A DNA stretch of 48,577 nt from an uncultured Prevotellaceae bacterium (GTDB lineage Bacteria; Bacteroidota; Bacteroidia; Bacteroidales; Bacteroidaceae). The notes under the pieces are model-generated. The model did no database searches. It was not told where the DNA came from and saw only the letters and a list, made by a program, of their open reading frames with translations. Positions 41,483 through 48,577 of this stretch are shown in pieces (positions within the stretch are counted from its first letter, which is position 1; each line of letters begins with the position of its first letter). A program made the translations under genes and the position numbers. The stretch is taken from the NCBI GenBank assembly GCA_902767775.1, contig CACXIP010000035.1, positions 1 through 48,577 on the forward strand, in the 5' to 3' direction.

Positions 41483-44320
41483 ATGAATAAGAAAAGACAA
41501 CATATCATCACCATGACCCTGCTGGCAGCACTCTGCCTGCCGGCAGCGGCACAGACTGACAGCACAGCCCTCACCGGCAATGCCTTCATCGACCAGGTGA
41601 TTGAGATCGGCACCAACAAAAACCAGACTCGCGCGCAGTCTACAGCCGCCGTATCCGTCATCACCAACGAGACCGTCGACAAACGGTCGTCGAAGAACAT
41701 CGCCAACTCCATCCTCGGACAGGGCAACGGACTCATCTCACTCGACGGAGCCGGCATCTACTATGCCGCCAACCCCACCATGTATGTGCGAGGACTGCAG
41801 AGCCTGAGCACCAGCGCACCACTGGTGCTGGTCGACGGCATCGAGCGCGACATCACTTTGGTGAGCCCCGATGAGGTAGACCATGTGAGCATACTCAAGG
41901 ACGCTGCCGCCATCGCACTCTATGGATACAAGGGTGCCAACGGCGCCATCCAAATCGTGACGAAGCGCGGCAAGTACAACAGCAACAGCATCCGCGTCAA
42001 CTACGACCACCTCTTCAACCATCAGATAGACAGGCCGAAGTTCGTCGATGCCTACACCTATGCCAGCGCCATGAACGAGGCTCGCGCCAATGAGGGCCTC
42101 GCCCCACGCTACACCGCCGAAGAGCTCAGCGCATACCAAAACGGTACCTATCCCTTCCAGTATCCCAACGTCAACTGGGTGGATGAGACCTTCCGCAAAA
42201 AAGGCGTGACCAACAAATATGCCGTGGAGTTCAAAGGCGGCGGCGAGCGATTCCGCTACTTCGCACTGCTCAACCTGCTCTCCGACAAGGGATTCATCAA
42301 CAACACCAACCGCTACGAGGGATACTCCACTCAGGACAAGTATGTGCGTGGCAACCTGCGCACCAACCTCGACATCGACCTCACCCCCACCACCGACCTG
42401 AAGGTCAACCTGCTGGGTGTGCTGAGCGAGATGTCTCGCCCGGGTTCAGAGGCCGACCTGTGGGACATGGTCTACAGCCTCCCCTCCAACGCCTTCCCCA
42501 TCCGAAGCGAACTGGGCCACTGGGGAGGTACATCAACCTATGCCGGCACCTCCAACCCCGTAGCCATATCCTCGGATGCTGCCTACTACAAGATTCATGA
42601 GCGTGCCCTCTTCGCCGACATGACCCTGCAGCAGGACCTGAAATACTGGATTGAGGGACTCAGTCTCACTGCGCGCCTGGGATACGACACCTACTCCACC
42701 CTCTACGAGGACCACAGCAAGACCTTCGTCTATGGCAACTATCCCGTCAGCGGATGGGCCAACGGACAACCCATAACGGGCACCTACTGGTCGGGCGGAG
42801 CCGACGGCACCATGGGCAAGAATGCCAATACCAACAACTACCAGCGCCGTCTGACCTTCAATGCCGGCCTCAATTTCGACCGCCAGCTCAATGATGCCAA
42901 CTATCTGTATGCACAGGTGCGCTACGACTACGACTACACCAACTCCACCGGAGCCAACCAGAGCATCTACCGACAGAACATCTCGCTGTGGGCACACTAT
43001 GCCTACAACAAGCGCTACCTGGCCGACCTCGCACTGGTCTATTCGGGCAGCAGCCGTCTCGCTCCCGGCACCAAGTGGGCGTTCTCACCCACATTCTCAG
43101 CCGGATGGGTGCTTTCCGAGGAGAACTTCCTCAAGGACAGCAACATATTCAACTTCCTCAAACTGCGTGCCAGCGCTGGTTTGACCAATGCCGATTACCT
43201 GCCAGGCGACAACGTATGGACCTACTACACCCAGGCCTACTCACAGGCTGGTGGCGGCTATCCATTCGGCTCTGGCTACGATGCAGCCAGCTATGGTCCG
43301 GTGTCCATCGGTCAGATGGCAGCTGTCAACCCGACTCATGAGAAAGCGCTCAAGGTCAATGTAGGTGTCGACGCCGTGCTGTTCAACGGACTCAACCTCG
43401 AACTCGACTACTTCATCCAGAAGCGCAAGGACATCTGGGTGTCGGGCGACGGTTATTACTCAGCGCTCATCGGATTCTCTGCCCCCTACGCCAACGAGGG
43501 CAAGGTGAGCCAGCATGGATTTGAGGCAAAGGCCGACTACTCGAAACGCTTCGGCGACCTCACCGTCAACCTCGGCGGCAACGTGATGTTCTACAAGAGC
43601 AAGATTGACAACATGGCTGAGGAACCGCGCGCTTACGACAACCTCGTGCAGACCGGCAACCCGCTGAATTCCATCTACGGACTCATCGCCGAGGGACTCT
43701 TCACCAGCGAGCAGGAGATTGCCAGCAGTCCGACACAGACGTTCTCTGCCGTGCGCGTGGGCGACATCAAATACCGTGACGTCAACGGCGACAACAAGAT
43801 TGATGCCAACGACGTGTGCAAGATTGGTTACTCCACCGCATGCCCCGAACTGTTCTACGGCTTCCACCTCGGTGCCGACTACAAAGGCTTCGGCTTCGAC
43901 GTGATGTTCCAAGGCGTGGGTCGCTACTCCGCCATCCTCAACACGAAGAGCATGTACTGGGGACTCATCAACAACACCACCCTGTCGCAGTATGTCTACG
44001 ACAACCGCTGGTCGCCTGCCAACAACGACGCCAACGCCATGTTCCCGCGCCTGAGCTCAAGCAGCAACGCCAACAACTACCAGACCAGTACCTACTGGCT
44101 GCGCGACCGCTCCTACCTGAAGCTCCGCAACGTAGAGGTGTATTACAACTTCGACAAGGGCTTGCTCGCCAAGACCAAGATTCTCAATGCCGCCAAGATT
44201 TATCTCCGCGGTGTCGACCTCTTCACCTTCGACCATCTCGATGAGGTGGATGCTGCCTCCTACGGCGCCACCAGTCCGCTCACCCGAAGCATCGTGCTCG
44301 GATTGTCAGCCACCTTCTAA
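41483..44320 (+). CDS. SusC-family TonB-dependent transporter (second copy, lacks N-terminal regulatory-like domain)
   Basis: A 945-residue outer-membrane importer. The signal peptide (MNKKRQHIITMTLLAALCLPAAAQ) is followed almost at once by the plug: QTRAQSTAAVSVITNETVDKR and VDHVSILKDAAAIALYGYKGANGAIQIVTKRGK. The ~85-residue carboxypeptidase-like domain present in the first SusC is missing. The barrel is complete and ends LGLSATF. It differs strongly from the first copy, so this is not a recent duplication. The second susD follows after 27 bp. It probably imports a different size class or product of the same glycan. Confidence 0.95.
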   Translation: MNKKRQHIITMTLLAALCLPAAAQTDSTALTGNAFIDQVIEIGTNKNQTRAQSTAAVSVITNETVDKRSSKNIANSILGQGNGLISLDGAGIYYAANPTMYVRGLQSLSTSAPLVLVDGIERDITLVSPDEVDHVSILKDAAAIALYGYKGANGAIQIVTKRGKYNSNSIRVNYDHLFNHQIDRPKFVDAYTYASAMNEARANEGLAPRYTAEELSAYQNGTYPFQYPNVNWVDETFRKKGVTNKYAVEFKGGGERFRYFALLNLLSDKGFINNTNRYEGYSTQDKYVRGNLRTNLDIDLTPTTDLKVNLLGVLSEMSRPGSEADLWDMVYSLPSNAFPIRSELGHWGGTSTYAGTSNPVAISSDAAYYKIHERALFADMTLQQDLKYWIEGLSLTARLGYDTYSTLYEDHSKTFVYGNYPVSGWANGQPITGTYWSGGADGTMGKNANTNNYQRRLTFNAGLNFDRQLNDANYLYAQVRYDYDYTNSTGANQSIYRQNISLWAHYAYNKRYLADLALVYSGSSRLAPGTKWAFSPTFSAGWVLSEENFLKDSNIFNFLKLRASAGLTNADYLPGDNVWTYYTQAYSQAGGGYPFGSGYDAASYGPVSIGQMAAVNPTHEKALKVNVGVDAVLFNGLNLELDYFIQKRKDIWVSGDGYYSALIGFSAPYANEGKVSQHGFEAKADYSKRFGDLTVNLGGNVMFYKSKIDNMAEEPRAYDNLVQTGNPLNSIYGLIAEGLFTSEQEIASSPTQTFSAVRVGDIKYRDVNGDNKIDANDVCKIGYSTACPELFYGFHLGADYKGFGFDVMFQGVGRYSAILNTKSMYWGLINNTTLSQYVYDNRWSPANNDANAMFPRLSSSSNANNYQTSTYWLRDRSYLKLRNVEVYYNFDKGLLAKTKILNAAKIYLRGVDLFTFDHLDEVDAASYGATSPLTRSIVLGLSATF

Positions 44321-44347
44321 ACCCAACATAACAGAAAACAGAAGAAT

Positions 44348-46054
44348 ATGAAACTCAACCATTATATCATCGGTGTTTTCGCAGCCCTGTCGCTGGCATC
44401 CTGCTCCGACAAGATGGACTATCATGAGTACAAGGTCGATGGTGCCGACTACATCAAGGAGATGTTCAGCCGCACTGGCGGACTCATCACCACCATCTAC
44501 CAGAACCTCGACTCCGATTTCGGCAACTACTCGGGCGCCATGCTCAGTTCTGCAACCGACGAGTCGGCATACTCTCACCCAGGCAACCAGGTAGAGGACT
44601 TCTACAACGGAGCATGGGGACCCACCAACGCCAAGGGCTCGCTCTGGACCTCATGCTACCAGGGCATCAGCTACTGCAACCTCTTCCTCGATGAGTTCGT
44701 GGGACTTACCTTCCCCGACTACCGTCTCGACGTCGACTACCTCAAGGAGATGTACCAGTACAACAACTACCAGTGGGAGGCCCGCTGGGCACGTGCCTAT
44801 TTCTACTTCCTCCTCGTGCGCCAGTATGGTGACGTGCCTCTGAAGGTCCACAACATGGATGCCGCCGAGGCCAACGCCCTGCCACGCACATCGGCAGAGG
44901 AAATCTTCAAGTTCATCGACAGCGAGTGCGAGGCCATCAAGGACACCATCATCAAGGACTACAACAATTTAGGTAACATGGCGATGTCGATGACCGAGAG
45001 CGGACGCGCCAACAACCTCGCAGTGCTGGCTCTCCGTGCACGTGCTGCCCTCTACCACGCCAGTCCGCTGTTCAACCCGACCAACGACAAGGAACTGTGG
45101 CATCAGGCTGCCCTCCGTGCCATGGAGTGCATCAACGCCTGCAAGGCACGCAGCATGAACCTCGTCTCCGACTACATGTCGCTGTTCCAGTCCGACAACT
45201 ACAAGGACACGAAGGAAATCATCTTCGCTCGCCGTCAGAACGGCACGTCGACAAACAATAACTTTGAGAAGTACAACTTCCCCATCGGCATGGAGAATGC
45301 AGGTGGCGGCAACTGCCCCACGCAGAACCTCGTCGATGCCTTCGAGATGACCAACGGCAAGGCAATCACCGACGCCGACAGCGGATATGACCCGCAGAAT
45401 CCATATGCCAACCGCGACAAGCGCCTCTCGTGGATTGTTGCCGTCAACGGCGAGCAATGGCCCAACGCCAACCCCAAGCCGCTGGAGCTCTACTACGGCG
45501 GTGCCAACGCGGCTCCCATCACCTATGCCAGCACTACGGGCTACTACCTGAAGAAATACTGCAACCCCAGTACGGTAATCGGTGCCACCGGTGCCAACGC
45601 GTTCTACCACAACTGGGTGGTCTTCCGCCTCGCTGAGATGTACCTCAACCTGGCAGAGGCCATGCTCAACTACACCGGCTCTGGATACGCCACATCAGAT
45701 GGTCTGCCCATGTCGGCAGCAGCAGCCCTCAACGTGGTGCGCACCCGTGCAGGACAGCCCAACATCGAGGAGGGTCTGAGCGCTGCCGCCTTCAAGCAGA
45801 AGGTGGAGAACGAGCGCTTCGTGGAACTCGCCTTCGAGGGTCACCGCTTCTACGACGTACGCCGCTGGAAAGAGGCTCCGCAGTATCTCACCAACATCCG
45901 CAAGATGGACATCCGGCTCAATGCCGACAGTACATTCACCTACACCCCAGGCAAGCTCGAGCAGCGCCAGTGGGACGACAAGATGTACTTCTTCCCCATC
46001 CCGCAGAGCGAGATTCAGAAAGCCGGAAGTCTCACACAGAACCCAGGGTGGTAA
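44348..46054 (+). CDS. SusD/RagB-family surface lipoprotein (second copy)
   Basis: A 568-residue lipoprotein (MKLNHYIIGVFAALSLASC, lipobox Cys19), partner of the second SusC. Visible motifs: WEARWARAYFYFLLVRQYGDVPLKVHN, LAVLALRARAALYHASPLFNPTN, and the C-terminal NERFVELAFEGHRFYDVRRWKEAPQYL and FPIPQSEIQKAGSLTQNPGW, all standard for the family. Normal length. It ends the four-gene susCD-susCD run; the next gene starts 211 bp later beyond repeats. Confidence 0.96.
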   Translation: MKLNHYIIGVFAALSLASCSDKMDYHEYKVDGADYIKEMFSRTGGLITTIYQNLDSDFGNYSGAMLSSATDESAYSHPGNQVEDFYNGAWGPTNAKGSLWTSCYQGISYCNLFLDEFVGLTFPDYRLDVDYLKEMYQYNNYQWEARWARAYFYFLLVRQYGDVPLKVHNMDAAEANALPRTSAEEIFKFIDSECEAIKDTIIKDYNNLGNMAMSMTESGRANNLAVLALRARAALYHASPLFNPTNDKELWHQAALRAMECINACKARSMNLVSDYMSLFQSDNYKDTKEIIFARRQNGTSTNNNFEKYNFPIGMENAGGGNCPTQNLVDAFEMTNGKAITDADSGYDPQNPYANRDKRLSWIVAVNGEQWPNANPKPLELYYGGANAAPITYASTTGYYLKKYCNPSTVIGATGANAFYHNWVVFRLAEMYLNLAEAMLNYTGSGYATSDGLPMSAAAALNVVRTRAGQPNIEEGLSAAAFKQKVENERFVELAFEGHRFYDVRRWKEAPQYLTNIRKMDIRLNADSTFTYTPGKLEQRQWDDKMYFFPIPQSEIQKAGSLTQNPGW

Positions 46055-46075
46055 GATAACTTGGAGTCAGGGAAT

Positions 46076-46224
46076 AAGGAGTAAAGGAGTGTAGGAGTGT
46101 AGACATTACTCATGCAAGCACTCGGAGTCCATCAACTGAGTGTCAACAACTAACGGAGCTATTGTCTAAACTCCTCCCCTCCCCACTCCACCCCCAAACG
46201 ACCAAACGACCAAACGACCAAACA
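46076..46224. repeat. Composite repeat with AGGAGTGT and CCAAACGA arrays
   Basis: AAGGAGTAAAGGAGTGTAGG and AGTGTAGACATT (46076-46106), then a spacer, TTGTCTAAACTCCTCCCC (46163 on) and four CCAAACGA units (46194-46224, the reverse strand of the TCGTTTGG units). The GGAGTGTAGACA/TGTCTAAACTCC pair can form a hairpin around the spacer. Confidence 0.7.
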
Positions 46225-46265
46225 AAGCGTTTATCAACCTAATATTCACTTAAACATTTATTACA

Positions 46266-48395
46266 ATGAGAAAACTTTACACGATGATGGCTGTCGTAGG
46301 CGCATTCCTCTACGCTTCCACAGCCGCAGCTGGTACAAGGTACCTGGTAAAGCAGGACTTCGAGTCCGTCAAAGATCCCGCCGCCATCGGATGGGCTTCT
46401 CCCAACTACGCTGCAGGCATGTCCATCGCAGGTGATGAGGAGGGTAACTACTTCCAGTACAGCCTCGGCAACAACAACGGACGTAGTTGCTACTGGCTCT
46501 GGGGTTCTGACCTGTACACTGACCAAGTGCCCGAAGGAACTTACCACGTAGAGATGGAATGGTGCTACAAGCAAGGCAGCGACAACCAGTATGGCACACA
46601 GCTCCGCTTCCTCAACACCGACGAGGCTCCTACCAAAAATGGCGTAACAGCCAACTCCAATGACCTCAGTCAGCTCAACTGGATCTTTGCCATTACTGAG
46701 GTGGACGCCACCCGCGCATTCTATGTCTGTGATGATACCGAGAACACTTTTATGGTGAACATCGGCGAGTGGATGAAAGTGTCGCTCGACGTGAACATCA
46801 ACGCCCGCACCGTGGACTACACCATCTCTGACATTTTTGGCAACACCGAGTATGTGAAGGGACAGCGTATCGTTCCCGAGGACCAAAGTATGTATGTCAC
46901 CGGTATCAACCAGCACATGGCACGCCGCAACAGTATCGTTCAGATGGACAACATCAATGTCTCCGTCTACTCGGCAGAGGACATCGCCAACCCGCCGACA
47001 GTGGCTTTGACCGGCGTCAATGGCACCGAGCGCACCTACACCATCACCTTCGGTGAGGAAGAGGAACTGAACATCGAGGGCACCGACGGCAAGACAGAGG
47101 AAATCTTCTACATGGACTGCGACGGCAGCTACAAGTACACCACCACTACTTCAGGCATCCTGAAGGCATGGACCACCTCCGGCACAGCCACTTCTGATGT
47201 CGTGACCGTCGAAGTGGAGTGCGTGATGATTGCCCTTCCTGCCGCCACCGCCAACATCGTTGCTGTGGAGGACGGCTATGCCAAGACCTACCAGCTGATT
47301 GTTAGCAATGCTGAAGTTCCCACCCAGCCGACCATCTACCTCATGTATCAGTACAAGAACGAGAAGGGTGAGATTGAGGTTGCTGCTGAGGACAAGTTCT
47401 CTGGCGAGAAAGTCGACGTGAAGGAGAAGGGTGTGCTGACTGTCACTACTGTGGCTCCCGGCTTCACTTCCACCACTGTCGAGGTTGCCAACGACAAGGC
47501 ATTTACCACCACCCAGGAGATTGACTTCCAGCACATGACAGCTGAGGAACTCATCGCCAAGGGCTTCGAGGCATTGGATCCGCTGGACAGCGAGAGCACC
47601 TCTGGTGAGTCCAACTGGACTGGCCGTAAGCGCCTCAACTATCAGATTGCCACCGGCGAAGTGGACGAAGAGGGCAACCCCACCTACACCACCTATGTGG
47701 TCTATGGTCCTTCCACACAGGGCTTTGAGCCTATCCAGCGCTACCGCTTCCTCCAGTCGAAACTCGACGAGACTGCTGCACGCAGCCTCTTCGCCCCGCT
47801 CTACACCTGGTGGTTCAACGACGGTGTGACTCCCACCTCACTCAACGAGGAGGGCACTGGTCCTGCTGTGGATGCAAACGGCAACGAGGGTGGTACCACC
47901 AACATCCAGGTCAAACTCGGCATCGGTTTGGTACACTCTGGTATCCAGGGCGACACTGAGACTTACGACCCCGCTGGTGCTGGCTATGGCAACATCCGTG
48001 TCAACAACGCCACACTCGGTGTTGACGGTCTGACCGACGAGGACTTCATCATGATCTATAAGATTAACGACTACGGCACAACCTCCAAGCACCCGCAGTT
48101 CCCTGCAGGTACCGATCCTGAGGAGGCTAAGGCTCAGTACAAGGCCATGCACCTCGGCGACCTCCTGGAGATCTACACCGGTCTGCAGACCTTCCAGCTC
48201 TACCGTGTTGACACCGCTCTCAACTATGTCCGCATCCTGAAGGGCAACAACGAGGGTATCGAGGAGATCAACACTGGCGCCATCGTTTCTGACCACAATG
48301 CCCCGATTTACAACCTCAACGGCATCCAGGTCAACCCGAAGAGCCTCCAGCGTGGTGTTTACATCAAGCAGGGCAAGAAGTTTATCGTGAGATAA
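46266..48395 (+). CDS. Secreted surface protein with T9SS-type C-terminal domain, last gene of the susCD locus
   Basis: A 709-residue exported protein (signal peptide MRKLYTMMAVVGAFLYASTAAA). Residues ~25-235 form a beta-sandwich-like region (YLVKQDFESVKDPAAIGWASP..., RNSIVQMDNINVSVYS), typical of carbohydrate-binding modules. Residues ~240-430 look like Ig-type repeats. The end, IYNLNGIQVNPKSLQRGVYIKQGKKFIVR, has the pattern of type-A sorting signals of the type IX secretion system. It lies where SusE/SusF-like surface glycan-binding proteins occur, which fits a glycan-capturing role; no catalytic motif is visible. A 9-bp array begins 5 bp after the stop. Confidence 0.8.
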   Translation: MRKLYTMMAVVGAFLYASTAAAGTRYLVKQDFESVKDPAAIGWASPNYAAGMSIAGDEEGNYFQYSLGNNNGRSCYWLWGSDLYTDQVPEGTYHVEMEWCYKQGSDNQYGTQLRFLNTDEAPTKNGVTANSNDLSQLNWIFAITEVDATRAFYVCDDTENTFMVNIGEWMKVSLDVNINARTVDYTISDIFGNTEYVKGQRIVPEDQSMYVTGINQHMARRNSIVQMDNINVSVYSAEDIANPPTVALTGVNGTERTYTITFGEEEELNIEGTDGKTEEIFYMDCDGSYKYTTTTSGILKAWTTSGTATSDVVTVEVECVMIALPAATANIVAVEDGYAKTYQLIVSNAEVPTQPTIYLMYQYKNEKGEIEVAAEDKFSGEKVDVKEKGVLTVTTVAPGFTSTTVEVANDKAFTTTQEIDFQHMTAEELIAKGFEALDPLDSESTSGESNWTGRKRLNYQIATGEVDEEGNPTYTTYVVYGPSTQGFEPIQRYRFLQSKLDETAARSLFAPLYTWWFNDGVTPTSLNEEGTGPAVDANGNEGGTTNIQVKLGIGLVHSGIQGDTETYDPAGAGYGNIRVNNATLGVDGLTDEDFIMIYKINDYGTTSKHPQFPAGTDPEEAKAQYKAMHLGDLLEIYTGLQTFQLYRVDTALNYVRILKGNNEGIEEINTGAIVSDHNAPIYNLNGIQVNPKSLQRGVYIKQGKKFIVR

Positions 48396-48399
48396 GATT

Positions 48400-48462
48400 A
48401 TCCAGACAATCCGGATTATCCGGAGATTCCGGATTTTCCGGAGATTCCGGGCTTTCCGGAAA
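48400..48462. repeat. 9-bp tandem array with TCCGGA core, seven units
   Basis: Seven 9-bp units in register: ATCCAGACA, ATCCGGATT, ATCCGGAGA, TTCCGGATT, TTCCGGAGA, TTCCGGGCT, TTCCGGAAA. Most contain TCCGGA, itself a palindrome. It begins 5 bp after the stop of the T9SS-type protein gene. Confidence 0.9.
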
Positions 48463-48478
48463 ACCCAATCAAAAAAAT

Positions 48479-48577
48479 GAGGGTGTGTCAAAATAGGCGC
48501 ACTCTCTTTTTTGTAAAAAAAGCTCAAAGGCCGAACTTTCCCAAGCTCGGCCTTTGTTATGTCGTAAAAATTGTGTA
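48479..48577. mobile_element. Possible end of an insertion sequence, cut by window edge
   Basis: GAGGGTGTGTCAAAA at 48479 resembles terminal inverted repeats of insertion sequences that end in ...TTTTGACACACCC. The following sequence contains a strong hairpin. The element body and the other end would lie outside the window, so this is tentative. Confidence 0.45.
48525..48556. repeat. Perfect 10-bp hairpin CAAAGGCCGA/TCGGCCTTTG
   Basis: Perfect 10-bp stem with a 12-base loop. No long T-tract follows, so it may be a hairpin in an IS leader rather than a terminator for the upstream gene, though partial termination is possible. Confidence 0.65.

Noticed and set aside
36155-44320. Recent duplication of the susCD pair
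   Set aside because: The two SusC and two SusD proteins differ throughout and in domain content, so the tandem is old or assembled from different sources.

Overview
The window looks like a chromosomal segment of a Prevotella-like member of the Bacteroidales. The evidence is two tandem SusC/SusD pairs, a one-polypeptide hybrid two-component regulator, a C10 peptidase with BspA-type leucine-rich repeats, dockerin-like and T9SS-like C-termini, and promoters of the Bacteroidetes type (TTTG, about 20 bp, TAnnTTTG). No tRNA, rRNA or CRISPR array was seen.

Layout. 1-5.7 kb (minus strand) is a type I restriction-modification operon: hsdM, hsdS, an IS200/REP-type tyrosine transposase with flanking palindromes, a four-helix-bundle protein, and hsdR cut by the window edge. 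A small frameshifted ORF sits between the operon promoter and hsdM. 5.8-7.8 kb (plus) is a secreted S41 peptidase. 7.8-8.7 kb is gene-free and repeat-rich. 8.7-13.7 kb (minus) joins an ECF-type Ni/Co transporter (CbiM-N, CbiQ, CbiO) to nickel-pincer-cofactor genes: larB and a LarC1-LarE fusion that lacks the LarC2 domain. No larA is present. 13.8-20.9 kb (minus) holds a GH128-like glucanase with a dockerin, umuC, 686 bp of repeats, umuD and xpt. 21.3-27.3 kb (minus) holds a secreted putative TIM-barrel enzyme and the hybrid two-component regulator. 27.8-33.9 kb (minus) is a probable three-gene operon: an FGE-fold lipoprotein, a small lipoprotein, and a 1543-residue C10 peptidase with leucine-rich repeats, a thioredoxin-like domain and a dockerin. 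A back-to-back promoter pair separates it from a plus-strand secreted protein of unknown role. 36.2-48.4 kb (plus) is a glycan-uptake locus: susC-susD-susC-susD and a T9SS-type surface protein. What may be the end of an insertion sequence begins at 48479.

How the parts fit. The SusCD locus and the regulator suggest glycan sensing and import, and the GH128-like enzyme hints at beta-1,3-glucan, but this link is inference. The lar and ECF genes form a coherent module for nickel uptake and nickel-pincer nucleotide synthesis that would serve a LarA-type enzyme encoded elsewhere. xpt, umuD and umuC look like a transcription unit split by inserted repeats.

The most unusual property is the density of short repeats: period 7, 8, 9, 10 and 12 bp arrays, several abutting stop codons; a ~550-600 bp inverted dispersed repeat in two copies 27 kb apart; and families of small palindromes. 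All calls were made by reading the sequence. No database search was possible.
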